Under the pieces are notes generated by a model. The model saw only the letters and a program-made list of their open reading frames with translations, made no database searches and was not told the origin of the DNA. From an uncultured Clostridia bacterium (lineage in GTDB: Bacteria > Bacillota > Clostridia > Christensenellales > UBA1242): a stretch of DNA of 57,338 nucleotides. Location of the stretch: assembly GCA_947625515.1 (NCBI GenBank), contig CANQOO010000007.1:1-57338 (forward strand), given 5' to 3'. Positions 45,101 through 54,151 of the stretch are shown in pieces. The first letter of the stretch is position 1; each line of letters begins with the position of its first letter. A program made the position numbers and the translations under genes.

Positions 45101-48100
45101 AAAACTTTGTTGGCGGAACGGAATATTCTTTCTTTGGCGAGCATGGCATCTTCACACAACTTGACGACATTTCGGACGGAGTGCACAGCTTGTCTCAGCC
45201 AAGTGCCACACAAAATTATAGCGTTGCACTTTCGCTTACAGACGGAGCCGAAAAGGTGACGTTTGGAGCTGTGGAAGTGGAAAAACATGCACTGCTTAAA
45301 ATTTCGCAGCAGACCGCGGGCGATTCCACCGATTTGTCTGCAAGCAAGATTGAATTTGCTCATCTTCCAGCAGGCGTCACATTCAATTTCCAGGCTGTCA
45401 TCACACGAAAAGTGACTGGTGGTGCATCTTCTTCTTACACATTCAACTTCTCTCTTGACGTTGCACAAAGCGTGAATGTGAGCGACATCCTCCATGCAGA
45501 CCTTGGCACTGTGTATGGCGGAGTAAAGTACGTGCTTGGCATGTATGACGTAAGTGACGGCGATGTGACAAGCGAGGATGCTTTTGGCAAGCAAGACAAA
45601 CTTGTGGAAAAGGCCAAGTTTGCACTGAAAGGCACATCTGGGGAATATGCCTTTGCAGAGCAAGAGGAGGTTCCATACACCAATCTTGATGGCGGCGTGG
45701 CAGAGTGGATGACCTCCGCACCTTCCGAAAGACAAAAATTGACATTTGTGCCGATGTTTGTCGGCGGATACACTGAGTCATCCAAAGATTTTTATGTCAC
45801 ATACACCTTCAAAAATGGTCAGAAAAATGTTGACGGCAGTGATGTGGCATTCAGCCTCACATTTGTGCTGAATTTGACCTTCCAGATTATGCCAAGCGTG
45901 GATGTGCAGTTGCATACACCGGCACCTGACCAAAAAACACATACAAATGTGGAATATCTCACCACAGCTGTGGAAGCAAGCACTTCTTCAAACTATGATG
46001 TGCTGATTGACAACTTCTTTAACACTCAAACAGAATTTGCCATGAAAGACGGCAGCAGCGTTCTGCCAAGAGTGACTGTAAAAAATGTGGAAGCACTTAA
46101 AGCATATTCTTTGCAGAAGCAATGGACGATTTTTGTGGCAAAACTTGAAAATGTCAACCTGGCGGTGGAATATGTTGGCTCTGGTCACACCAACCGCGTC
46201 ATCAAGCCGGAGAACTTCACGGCAGATGGCAGTTTGTTGGATGCGGAAGCCGCTCAAAACATTCGCTTGACATTCTCACTTGTTGACCCAACAAATGATG
46301 GCCGCGTGGAATTTGGCATCATGGTCAACGGAGTGCGTGCAACCTTGAAAGGACAAAACAGCAACTATGTTGTGCAAGTTATGCGGGTTGGCTCGGCAGC
46401 CGTTGGAGTTGTGCGAAACGCAACAAACTATGTCAACGACAGCGAAACCATCTATGCGGAAGACATTGCCACATATTCGGACAAGAGAATTTTTGGCGAC
46501 GACCGCATTGTGCAGTTCAATGCAAAACAGGCAGGCACTTATCACCTTAAATTTGTGGACGACGGCTCGGTTATTAAACACGTTGTCGTCACCGCTCCAA
46601 CTGCAAACGTTGTTGTGAACGCAGACGTTGGCGAGCCGCTGACCGGCTTCCACCTTGACGGGGTTTATCGCACTTATGACCGCACAGGCGGCTTTATGGA
46701 ACAACTTAATTTGGAAAACACATTCAATGTTCTTCCAACAGTCACATCCAGGCTTGTGGCAATGTATGCTCTTGGCACAAGCGACGAAATGCCAATTGTG
46801 TTTGACGACACCATGCAGTTTGTGCTGGCAAGGGAAATTGTTGTGGACGAAGACACCACCACACGCGTTCTCACCAAGGCGTCAGACCTTGTTTTGACAA
46901 ACAAAGAAGCGGCAAATGGCGACGAGGGCGTGAAATATGACGTCATCATTGCCAAAGGCGGCATCCAAAATGCCATCCTCACCAGCGGCACATACAACGT
47001 GCATCTGACGATTGATTTTGGCATCACTGGCGTGGCAGAAAACGGAGATGGCAGCGACAACCTCACATTGGAAATTGTTGCCGGACATGACTATGTTCTT
47101 CTTGGCGACGGCGGGGCTAATACGCTTAACAATCAGCTGCATATTCGCAGCACCAGACGCGGAACAGATTACACTCGCGAAATGATGAGACAGGGTTCTG
47201 GAAACTTTGACCTGAAAATCTATGGCTTTGCGGACACCCCAATTGTCACAGACACCAAACCTGTTGACCAGTTGCCTTCAACTTGGACGCAAAGAGAAAT
47301 TGACCTTGCAGTCAGTGCCGGTCAGATTCACGAGAGTCTGATAAGCACTCCTGTCACACTTGCAAATAAGGACACAATATATTATTTCACCGGGCTGACA
47401 CCTCGTGCAAACGGCTTTGCGATTAACGGGGAAAACAATCAGGCGAACACATACAACTATTTGACCACAATTGGTCAAGTTGACACTCAGCAGGGCGAGG
47501 CTTCATCCAGTCGAGAAATTGACTACACAATCTCCGCACAGGGTGCAAGCAACGACGGCAACCACGTGATGGTGAAAGTGATTTATTCTGTTGACATGGG
47601 CGGCTCTGATGAAAGCATAATCAGTGAATATCACAACATTCTTTTCAGGGTTGTTCCAAACAGCATGAATGGCTATGTTGCAGCAAACCAGAACGACACA
47701 TCAATCAGCTTCAAACAAAACTACACTTCCGATTCAGGGGTTGTCATGGCAGACGTGTCTCGCACATTTGGCTTGCGGCACACCGTTGCAAACAACTATG
47801 CAAATCCGTTCGTCATCACAAACGACCAGATTCTCAAACAAGGGAAAAATGCCTTCTTCAATCTTGTCAACACTGATGTTGACGGCGTGGAAAAAGCCAC
47901 AGACGCCATTGAACGCTCTGTTGTGACGGCAAACATGTTTGGCGGAAAGACAAATTCTGCCAGAGAATTCACTTTTGAATTTGGCCGCGATCAAACGGTT
48001 GTCACGGACGGCGTAACAACCAAGCATAACGACCTGCTTGATGCCCTCAATTTTGGGACTGGCTGGAATTCAACCGCTTCTGGCTGGTGGAAAGGCACTT

Positions 48101-51100
48101 CGACGGCAGACTCGGGCACATACAAACTATCTGTTGGCCTTGCGGGCGACATCGTTGAACTTGGCGAAAAGCTTTATTACATCGATTTTGAAAACAAGTT
48201 TGGCTTCACGGGACGTTTCTTCTTCAAGATTGTTGCGTCCAGCAAACCGACCATCAAATCTTCCAGCACGTCACTGCTTGTTGAGGGCGATTCCATTGCT
48301 GTCGGCACGGAATTTAGAGTGATTACCACTCAGACAGACAACGCCGGCTTTGTTCAATATTCTTCCTTCAAATATGTCAAGGGGCACGACGAACTGAGAA
48401 CAGGAAGTTCCGCTTCAACCATAAAAGTTGTTGCACAACTGGCAACATCTGCGGATGGCGTGTGGATGTTGACAAAATCTCAAAGTGCATCTGCAAGCAC
48501 ATCATGGAAAATAAACGACGACGGCAATAATTGGAAAACTGAGGCGGACATCAAGAAGGATAATGTGACGGAGGATATGCTTGAAGGGGCGACCATCACT
48601 GTGTATGTCAAATATGTCGGAGATGCCAAAGATGCATCACTTCGCTACGGCACATCTAAATCTGGCAGCTTTGTTGACATTGTTGACGAGACCAAAGGCA
48701 CCGAAGACCCTTGCAAGCCAATCACACTGTTGTTTAAAGAGGACCCAAGTTATGCACAGCCTGATTTCAGCAACCCAGATTCCGAGGATGGCTTGGCAAA
48801 CATTCACACCGTCACACTTGCAAACTTCCCTGCATATGGCTTTGAAAAAGACACACCTGTGGACGACGCGATGAAACAACAATTTGTTTCCAGTTTGGAC
48901 GACATCAAAGTTGCAAGAATTGAGTTCTGGCATGGCGGCAAACTGATTGACACAAGCACAAACAACACCCAAGGCACAACGCTTATCACGGGCGAGAATC
49001 ATCAGTTCTATGACGGAAGCAGCTTCTCAGTCGGCAAAAAGCTGGTACAAAGCTTGCTGTTCAAAGTGCCATACATTGCTCCTAGACTGTTTGGGCATGG
49101 GCAAATTCTCAATGATGTGACCATGAACATCGTGCTTTCCAAAAAGCTTCCAAGAGGAGGAACTGTTGAAGCTGTGCTTTCAAAACAAGTTTCTATTTCA
49201 AGAGAAGAAGAGGACTTGTTTGGCACAGAAGGAAAGGCAAAAGACCTTCGCGACGGAGATTCTCCAATGCCAACTTACACTGGCGACGTGCTGAACGACA
49301 CGCTTGAAGTTGAGCTTGACCCTGGCGAAAGCACAACATTCATCTTGCTGCACGATGTGAAATTCACGCAATCTTCTCAGCCAGATGCTGTCTTTGACCA
49401 AGGCGTTGTGACATTCAAAAACTATAACGGCAAAACAATCAAAACAACACCAATCACTCTCACAAACAACACAGACTATGTTCAGACGCAATACATCAGC
49501 ATCACTGACAACCTGATTGATATGGATGACAAGGAAGAAAACTTGGCAGAAGGCGATTCATTCTATATCTATCGTTTCACAAAATTGAACCCACGCGTTC
49601 AGGTTGTGCCAAGAGACGCCGTGTTTGCTTACAATGGTGCAAGAGATGACGGCACAAGCACAAAAACTTTGTCAGTTGGCTGCCTGAGATGGGGCAACAT
49701 GGGCAAAGTGCAAATTCGCCAAGCAGTTGACGTATGCCAAGGCAATACGATTGAAAAATATGGCACCTCAGACATAGGAATTGCAAACGCGTCACTTCGC
49801 ATGTATATCCCAAGTGTCAAGGCACTGGGCAGCGAAAAGACCATGAGCCGCAAACTGTTTTTCCTGTATGAGAAAAACGAAAAAATATATCAGTTTGCTC
49901 AGGACTTTACAATTCACCCTGAATACAGTTTTGCGACAAAGCAAAATCTGACTGCAAGTGGCGACACAATTGAGGTTTCTGATTATTATCAGCTGCAAAA
50001 TGGCACTTCCGAGACTTTCTATGCTGTTCCACTGCGTGGCTGGGCAGGAAAAACAGATTCGTTTGGCGGAGATGTGCATGTTTCTGACTTCAACAGAGAA
50101 AACTCCACATCACTTGCCACAGGCATTCAGCCATATGAGTTCAACTTTGTCATCTCATCCACAGACCCATCCGGCTCGGCATTTGTTGATGAATTTGGCA
50201 CTCTAAGCACATCCCGCAACTTCACAATCTCAGACGATTTGCTGCTTTTGACAATTTATGTGAAAGTTTCGGGTGCGGATGGCAACTTTGAAGAATCCAA
50301 CACCATCCTCGAACTTGCCAAGTTCAGCATCCGCCTTGTGCCAAAATTTGGCGACCCAGTTCTTATAAGCGGTCAAAACACGCAAAGAACATTTGTCAAT
50401 GGTGATTCTTTTGTGATGCTTCCTTCAAATTGGACGCTGAGAGGTTCTGCTGGCTCGCTGAGCACAAGCAATGCACTGCAAACAACAACAAAAAATCTTG
50501 GCACATATGCTTGCAATGTCGGCTCCGTAATTGACTTCTCGCAGCTGCTTAAAGATAAGGATGCGGAAATTGGCATCACCGGCAATGCAAACAAGGTATA
50601 TCACGTGCTGAAAGTTGGCAGCGACGAGATTTACTGCCGCGACAACATCAATCATTGGACATTCTCGGAGGCTGGTCAGCAACAAGTCACTCTTCTTGTC
50701 ACAAGCAGAGACCCAGCCACAAGTGACTATGCTTGGCAGCTTTGCACGCTGACAATGCACGTATTTGGCACTGACACAATTCAGCAAAACTCCATTGCTT
50801 TGAGGTTGGAAGATGCTGAAACGGTTGAATACAACTTGCTTAGACTGCAAAGTGGGGATGGCACATGGTTTGTGTTTGATGAAAACACCAACGCTGTGCA
50901 AAGAATTGACAGAAGAATGGGGTCAAGCGGAAATGTCGCACCTTTAAGTTTGAATAAAGCGGACGGAGCAATTCAAGAAAAGACGCTCATCTTCTCATCT
51001 TCCGACAAATACATCGTGCACAAGGCCACTTTCTATCTGTATGAAGAAGGAACAAAGCCAATCAGTGTTGCATTGACGGTTGGACAGAGTTGCAACCTGC

Positions 51101-51987
51101 AAAGCCTTGTCAAGGATTTGTTCGAAACAACCGAAGACGGCACAACCTATCAGTTCCGCTCATTTGGCGGAAACAACGGCGAAGTGCTGAACGCAAACGC
51201 CATTTATGTTGCCAAAGGCGGGTCGGGCAACAGCGTCAAGGAGAATTTCTTGATTGTTGCCACCGATTCTCATGGCAAGGTCACAGTGCAGAGTGCTCAA
51301 ATTTCCTTCAAGACCATTTCTTCCACTGTGGATAGCACTGCAGGAATGTTTGTGACAAGACAAAAAACTCCTGCAACCGAAAAAGGCAAGCCAGACAAAT
51401 TCTTTGTCGAAGCCGACGCCATCAAAGGAAAGATTCGTCAAGTTTTGCAAATTCCAGACGGCACATCCGAAACGGAAGGTGGCACAAGAGCGTTCTACAC
51501 CATTCAGACCCGTGCAAGCACCGGCGTGCTGAGCGGGATTGGCAGCCAGATTGAAGTTTCGTCTGCAAATCAAGAGCGGCAAGAGTTTGTTGTGACATAT
51601 CGCTTGGCTGCGGATGGGCCAATTCGCATCAAGAGAGTGGCACTGCTGCTCTATTTCCACGAAAATGAAAACGAAATTGAAGTGACTGTTGATAAACTTG
51701 GCGAAAGCGTGCCGTTCGCATTGGCAAATGTGAATCAGCAAGTGCTTGACGCCATCAATGCCCACCTTTCTGCCAGCGACGATGGCGAGGTGAGCGGCGT
51801 TGTGGCATATTATACTTTGGATGAAAAAACAGGCATGCTCTCCGTTATGGACCGCATTTCAAAATTGGAGCGTGGCGTGGCAGGCTCGCCAGACTTTGAA
51901 GGGCAATTCCTTGTCACAGTTTCTGGCAGGTCATTCATAATCAGGCTCAAACTTTATGTTGATGCCGTCGGGACATCTGACCCATAA
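39130..51987 (+). CDS. Giant membrane-anchored extracellular protein of tandem beta-type domains
   Basis: This is an uninterrupted 4,285-codon gene. The N-terminus is basic (MKKKHKVLSWW) with one hydrophobic segment (about 8-34) and no clear signal-peptidase site, so it is probably a type II membrane anchor with everything else outside. The rest is Thr/Ser/Asp/Asn-rich, Cys-poor and predicted beta, and seems built of many diverged Ig- or cadherin-like domains. A strand rich in alternating Phe/Leu/Ile/Val that often ends in Val-Pro or Ile-Pro recurs at intervals (TFQIMPSVDV, RIKVLPDFAP, ILFRVVPNSM, DFTIHPEYSF, SIRLVPKFGD). There is no LPXTG, SLH or other wall-binding motif, and the C-terminus ends RLKLYVDAVGTSDP. 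GGAG is seven bases before the ATG. The role is unknown; adhesion or a cell-envelope scaffold are candidates. Confidence 0.9.
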   Translation: MKKKHKVLSWWATLLLTFAAFVGVIGVTVLVMYLTGQFNKVVVWPEDMTFSTDVDGAGFFDGEGNLFVATNFSRESTKPATSVFLTISTTTQEVTEDEVTLFLDGDRTKTSNGVITVPQTIRLNKPFEVKLDVTDGYVNGGTAVITAVSADQTLERQTLKVFVDKPVESFDVQISGGEKDSDGQFNVVTGATFNFQTLFTPQESAKAFSQEDAQKQVFFHNTSAYIDYDWENHNFFTQKQSGEAFDEVTFYVFANAAFQNQVLDRFSDLVNQPSMYNSSVITYLTQNFQESENTYLTKTINVHVKNATVTYVNIDKAGGTIDGGTRDKYFTLTARSASGDNTDSLGINIRENATSSNLDGLLGNVGIKIDKNDSSLILDNRRIDQLNVAGYVMKVVSNVSSQGTTYQITKELFDKTNYQKYLTAPAGTEYYILPCTSPTYATEYYWRIAATDVLPHTLHVNFFFEDASGRYANFFAFDPSAENAEKTVTYVAEDHPQEPAAWTNRNTVDLEIAYDEEGLAQNAQVTLSDYVQEIASTNVYTKTKFFLFVNNTDTHNISFDATEAFNVQPAKTYQQDYLGEELNIWGFANAAGYQLFEVDSDDLLIAKIRVPEKVEVYALIAIIQTDVDGKILLDNAGNYKIVNLSDLKRVRVDSALSVSNMTPVFTFTQVVPQDMASQIYYIPSAIRGEDGNQSIIRFTLQYNCGENSDAEDWARDARKIASAFDTRTLQVVCTDAQGVILDAPYVSMSSSPREMFEVDGQPGQLTATGTRKQTLYFVGEIAITKELFAYSASENTVTSMDIYLHLKFNNGRDDFDKSITKEGEATCNHFVVYYQTPQTLTADFMRDPINGDTDISVTIGQGGSGTGQVTLQWGRYSLQNSPTDPRQPLTIPELLNFINGKLNFTITDEHGQEIDTNPDTGLYRIMFREEGTANLLRFNPTSNALQNFDATKSGENKTKLVVEIMENVPDGRIISNLTQQFDFTITGEGVTKVEQENDGQVLDSDLSVEENYHTSADTAQVEIRKDIAPGTDQISLKKLLRVYIGTSGDFYQGDMRVRLDSTFITTLSDQDSQDLAKMLRFDIDDAAEAKENMREYLDQDLDWLTLRYPFNADTTLSFVVTDTNATMFSVALNLVIRKQVNIVNGFDSYNQQKGYSDYLVKLGNVTPALFADNQYDISELFQLTNPKVGQVGTDYSWTNGLSGEDLLVTDSSLLTVEQEGENYVLKIGNVTRFDTVTFTLYYGVQSSFALNTGDITLYINPNIAIVERNIPTGKNAPFVNLNKLSDTEVGGEGLLSTNFVFCKATSYIDNVVNGTQKLEDLQGSDLVDIITSPWTFTNVTPKQNGNDRDFINIGTIGSNADRKFAYLFNRTAPNLSLKLGENFVQNFRIKTSGDDMHAVRVQEVGQGADVQRKIILCKDENGNLKNVEISIELGFGEDEYQTIRAILYRRSNQPGGALAPEQKDVQIVTLSTQEGAQHVLKTYVLLAQSEYYNIKDGFNFAGSTGYIINGSANQIFTGAMTEFFSSNNTLTVSASPTDANGGALQNLTLTINAIISRIGEKFVLYGNDDKFNVFEDAEFWALLQDPASVGAFQELEAGKKYKLFHTLDLAGGIETEEDMTYGTYGFYYDQQKSGAENGSRRAVTTEVYRLVNGQKTIMRLSDIGTFVDKEGKLTGSLDYLQLNHVSTEYDNTFIEISLPFRHNGNVFTYKYRIKVLPDFAPGSMAYPFADDAEYLDSLQPSYVGQGTYQDGSQQKTGFGNYQINLDEVLDNTNSKFGGEAHRFTSPTALKGNLDDLVGTYNLSAAYVNNFSVDLANNAYFTYTLDGSNLSVTLKQANVQIELNIEKSFTAGGIRLFGGELTYRLCFNMGSPYATYVDRSKVNGTYEATLTANAGENTFAIDLLMGEGVQTRISDFDFIIKAKDGKISDALSAYELKDDGSNGKVLAVTPLQDVAKNVTIEIGIYPKEGMSQRVVLKFEILVTGFYQFQVGENFVGGTEYSFFGEHGIFTQLDDISDGVHSLSQPSATQNYSVALSLTDGAEKVTFGAVEVEKHALLKISQQTAGDSTDLSASKIEFAHLPAGVTFNFQAVITRKVTGGASSSYTFNFSLDVAQSVNVSDILHADLGTVYGGVKYVLGMYDVSDGDVTSEDAFGKQDKLVEKAKFALKGTSGEYAFAEQEEVPYTNLDGGVAEWMTSAPSERQKLTFVPMFVGGYTESSKDFYVTYTFKNGQKNVDGSDVAFSLTFVLNLTFQIMPSVDVQLHTPAPDQKTHTNVEYLTTAVEASTSSNYDVLIDNFFNTQTEFAMKDGSSVLPRVTVKNVEALKAYSLQKQWTIFVAKLENVNLAVEYVGSGHTNRVIKPENFTADGSLLDAEAAQNIRLTFSLVDPTNDGRVEFGIMVNGVRATLKGQNSNYVVQVMRVGSAAVGVVRNATNYVNDSETIYAEDIATYSDKRIFGDDRIVQFNAKQAGTYHLKFVDDGSVIKHVVVTAPTANVVVNADVGEPLTGFHLDGVYRTYDRTGGFMEQLNLENTFNVLPTVTSRLVAMYALGTSDEMPIVFDDTMQFVLAREIVVDEDTTTRVLTKASDLVLTNKEAANGDEGVKYDVIIAKGGIQNAILTSGTYNVHLTIDFGITGVAENGDGSDNLTLEIVAGHDYVLLGDGGANTLNNQLHIRSTRRGTDYTREMMRQGSGNFDLKIYGFADTPIVTDTKPVDQLPSTWTQREIDLAVSAGQIHESLISTPVTLANKDTIYYFTGLTPRANGFAINGENNQANTYNYLTTIGQVDTQQGEASSSREIDYTISAQGASNDGNHVMVKVIYSVDMGGSDESIISEYHNILFRVVPNSMNGYVAANQNDTSISFKQNYTSDSGVVMADVSRTFGLRHTVANNYANPFVITNDQILKQGKNAFFNLVNTDVDGVEKATDAIERSVVTANMFGGKTNSAREFTFEFGRDQTVVTDGVTTKHNDLLDALNFGTGWNSTASGWWKGTSTADSGTYKLSVGLAGDIVELGEKLYYIDFENKFGFTGRFFFKIVASSKPTIKSSSTSLLVEGDSIAVGTEFRVITTQTDNAGFVQYSSFKYVKGHDELRTGSSASTIKVVAQLATSADGVWMLTKSQSASASTSWKINDDGNNWKTEADIKKDNVTEDMLEGATITVYVKYVGDAKDASLRYGTSKSGSFVDIVDETKGTEDPCKPITLLFKEDPSYAQPDFSNPDSEDGLANIHTVTLANFPAYGFEKDTPVDDAMKQQFVSSLDDIKVARIEFWHGGKLIDTSTNNTQGTTLITGENHQFYDGSSFSVGKKLVQSLLFKVPYIAPRLFGHGQILNDVTMNIVLSKKLPRGGTVEAVLSKQVSISREEEDLFGTEGKAKDLRDGDSPMPTYTGDVLNDTLEVELDPGESTTFILLHDVKFTQSSQPDAVFDQGVVTFKNYNGKTIKTTPITLTNNTDYVQTQYISITDNLIDMDDKEENLAEGDSFYIYRFTKLNPRVQVVPRDAVFAYNGARDDGTSTKTLSVGCLRWGNMGKVQIRQAVDVCQGNTIEKYGTSDIGIANASLRMYIPSVKALGSEKTMSRKLFFLYEKNEKIYQFAQDFTIHPEYSFATKQNLTASGDTIEVSDYYQLQNGTSETFYAVPLRGWAGKTDSFGGDVHVSDFNRENSTSLATGIQPYEFNFVISSTDPSGSAFVDEFGTLSTSRNFTISDDLLLLTIYVKVSGADGNFEESNTILELAKFSIRLVPKFGDPVLISGQNTQRTFVNGDSFVMLPSNWTLRGSAGSLSTSNALQTTTKNLGTYACNVGSVIDFSQLLKDKDAEIGITGNANKVYHVLKVGSDEIYCRDNINHWTFSEAGQQQVTLLVTSRDPATSDYAWQLCTLTMHVFGTDTIQQNSIALRLEDAETVEYNLLRLQSGDGTWFVFDENTNAVQRIDRRMGSSGNVAPLSLNKADGAIQEKTLIFSSSDKYIVHKATFYLYEEGTKPISVALTVGQSCNLQSLVKDLFETTEDGTTYQFRSFGGNNGEVLNANAIYVAKGGSGNSVKENFLIVATDSHGKVTVQSAQISFKTISSTVDSTAGMFVTRQKTPATEKGKPDKFFVEADAIKGKIRQVLQIPDGTSETEGGTRAFYTIQTRASTGVLSGIGSQIEVSSANQERQEFVVTYRLAADGPIRIKRVALLLYFHENENEIEVTVDKLGESVPFALANVNQQVLDAINAHLSASDDGEVSGVVAYYTLDEKTGMLSVMDRISKLERGVAGSPDFEGQFLVTVSGRSFIIRLKLYVDAVGTSDP

Positions 51988-52005
51988 TTTTGAGAAAGTT
52001 CGTCT

Positions 52006-52031
52006 GACTGCCCCATAAATTTGGGGCAGTC
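52006..52031 (+). other. Strong hairpin between the giant gene and cls, without a T run
   Basis: GACTGCCCCA-TAAATT-TGGGGCAGTC is a perfect 10-bp GC-rich stem. It is followed by CCAAAG, not T residues. It may slow 3' decay of the giant mRNA or be an RNase processing point. Confidence 0.65.
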
Positions 52032-52091
52032 CCAAAGACGCATTGCAGCGAAGGAAACTTTGCAGCGATAAAAAATATTTAAGGTGAATTT

Positions 52092-53540
52092 ATGAACGTT
52101 TGGTTTTGGGTTTTTATCGCCTATATTTCAATCAACTTCCTATTGTTTCTTTCCATGGTGTTTCTTGAAAGACGCAAACTTTCAAGCATCATAAGCTGGA
52201 CAACAATCCTCACAATTTTGCCTATTGTGGGATATTTGCTTTACATCGTGTTTGGCAGTGGCCTTTCGGTGCGTGTCAGAAAGATGATTGCCGACCACAA
52301 ATTGTATGAAGTGGAATATGACGAGGCGATTGCAAACTATCTTCTCTCGGACGAATCCAGCAAAGAGAAATTGAAAGACGAAATGGGAATGATAAGCTGC
52401 TGCTATAAGTATGGCAGCATCATTTGCCCGGGCAATGACATCCAATTTTTCCTGTTTGGGGATGACAAAATCAACGCCCTTCTCACGGACATTGAGAATG
52501 CGAAAGAAAGCATCAATATGGAATATTATATCTTCGCGGACGACAATGTTGGCAAGCAGGTGATGGACGCTCTCATCAAAAAAGCGAAAGAAGGGGTGAA
52601 AGTGCGACTCATATATGACAGTGTTGGCTGCCTGCACGCCCCAAGACGTTTCTTCCGAAAATTGAAGAAAGCGGGCGGAGAGGTGGCGGAATTTTTCCCG
52701 CCGTTTGCCCATATTCGACTTATCAACTTGAAACTTAACTATCGCAACCACAAAAAAATTGTTGTGATTGACGGAAAAATTGCCTACACCGGCGGCATAA
52801 ACATTCGTGATGACCACATGGGCAGAAAAAAGCGTGTTTCGCCTTGGCGGGACTGCCACATCAGAATGATCGGTTCGGGCGTGTATCCTCTTCAAAACGC
52901 CTTCCTCAACGATTGGAGATATGCCAACAAAGAGAATTTCACTGCAAGCAAATATGTTGAAGAGGGGCTTTTCCCAAAGCCGGAAATTGGCGGGGACGCT
53001 TTCGTGCAGGTGGTCTGCTCCGGGCCGGACAGCGAGGTGCAAAACATCAAAGAGGTTTACATCAAAATGCTGACCAATGCAAAAAAAAGCATTCTGCTGC
53101 AAACGCCATATTTTGTGCCGGACGAGGCGTTTTTAAGTGCCCTTCGCATCGCTCTTGCCAGCGGCGTGGAGGTGAAAATCATGCTCCCGTCCAAGCCGGA
53201 CTATCGCACAATCTTCTGGGTTTCGCTTTCATATTTGAAAGAATTTGCCGAATTGGGTGCAGAAATATATCTGTATGACGGCTTCTTGCACAGCAAAGTT
53301 GTGGTGGTTGACGACATGCTGATGTCTGTCGGCACTTGCAACCTTGACCACCGCAGTTTTGCCCTAAATTTTGAGGACACCGTCATAATATACTCCAAAC
53401 AGTGCAACGCCCAATATCGCAAGTATTTCGACCACGACATCGTGCACTGCAAGCCTGCGGACACAATGTTTTTCAAGCGACAACGCTGGCTGACCAAGTT
53501 TGCACAAGCAATTTTCCGACTTTTCTCACAAATTTTCTAA
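52092..53540 (+). CDS. cls: Cardiolipin synthase (phospholipase D family)
   Basis: This 482-residue membrane enzyme joins two phosphatidylglycerols to make cardiolipin. Two N-terminal membrane helices (VFIAYISINFLLFLSMVF and ILTILPIVGYLLYIVFG) are followed by two phospholipase D motifs: NHKKIVVIDG with GGIN near residue 220, and LHSKVVVVDD with GTCNLDHRS near 400. Further family marks are SINMEYYIFADD, LIYDSVG and LLQTPYFVPDE. AAGGTG lies six bases before the ATG. It may share a transcript with the giant gene. Confidence 0.95.
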   Translation: MNVWFWVFIAYISINFLLFLSMVFLERRKLSSIISWTTILTILPIVGYLLYIVFGSGLSVRVRKMIADHKLYEVEYDEAIANYLLSDESSKEKLKDEMGMISCCYKYGSIICPGNDIQFFLFGDDKINALLTDIENAKESINMEYYIFADDNVGKQVMDALIKKAKEGVKVRLIYDSVGCLHAPRRFFRKLKKAGGEVAEFFPPFAHIRLINLKLNYRNHKKIVVIDGKIAYTGGINIRDDHMGRKKRVSPWRDCHIRMIGSGVYPLQNAFLNDWRYANKENFTASKYVEEGLFPKPEIGGDAFVQVVCSGPDSEVQNIKEVYIKMLTNAKKSILLQTPYFVPDEAFLSALRIALASGVEVKIMLPSKPDYRTIFWVSLSYLKEFAELGAEIYLYDGFLHSKVVVVDDMLMSVGTCNLDHRSFALNFEDTVIIYSKQCNAQYRKYFDHDIVHCKPADTMFFKRQRWLTKFAQAIFRLFSQIF

Positions 53541-53573
53541 GAACTTGCGAGTAATGGTTAAAAGAGGTTAAAA

Positions 53574-54122
53574 ATGGACTACAAAGATTTCATTCCACGC
53601 CAAGTGGCATTCGACGGATTTGTAAAGATGCGTAAAAGAATTTTGGACAGCGTTGACCGCGGTGAGTTTGCGGACGTCTTTGCAGATGTGTGTGCAAACG
53701 CTCTTGCAGGCGACAGCATTGCTCAGGATGTGGCGGCATACTTTTTCAACAAGGGGGTGCCGGGCTGGCTGTCCGAAAATTATCATCTTTACATGTCTTG
53801 GCAAATTCTGGCGGGGGCAAACGGCAACGAATTTGCCCTAGAAAAAATGGAATTTATGCTCAATTCTGCCCTGCAACCGCTCATCTATGATGAAGAAATT
53901 CTTGGGGCTGCCCTTGAAAGCGGCATCCTCAACAAAGACAACGCCATTATGGTGATTTCAAATTTGATTTGCGAGGCAGTGGCAGACTTTTTGCACCTCA
54001 ATCCGAAAGAACTTATCAAGTTCGACAACAAGCCTGTGCCATATTCTGCACAGGTCAACAGAATTTTTCTGGATGCCATTGCTGCCAGTGTGCCGATTGT
54101 CGCAAAATATATGCTGTCATGA
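53574..54122 (+). CDS. Uncharacterised 182-residue protein
   Basis: I do not recognise this protein. It appears all-helical and soluble, with repeated helix pairs (GEFADVFADVCANALAGDSIAQDVAAYFFNKG, then MSWQILAGANGNEFALEKMEFML), which resembles the spacing of helical repeat proteins. No membrane segment or catalytic motif is seen. AGAGG precedes the ATG, 33 bases after cls, so co-transcription with cls is likely. The stop codon is part of a terminator stem. Confidence 0.7.
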   Translation: MDYKDFIPRQVAFDGFVKMRKRILDSVDRGEFADVFADVCANALAGDSIAQDVAAYFFNKGVPGWLSENYHLYMSWQILAGANGNEFALEKMEFMLNSALQPLIYDEEILGAALESGILNKDNAIMVISNLICEAVADFLHLNPKELIKFDNKPVPYSAQVNRIFLDAIAASVPIVAKYMLS

Positions 54123-54139
54123 AATGTGACAGCTTTTTT
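54113..54139 (+). terminator. Terminator overlapping the stop codon of the 182-residue protein gene
   Basis: GCTGTCA (54113-54119) pairs with TGACAGC (54127-54133), followed by six T residues. The last two codons and the stop lie in the left arm and loop. Confidence 0.85.
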
Positions 54140-54151
54140 CACAAATATGTG

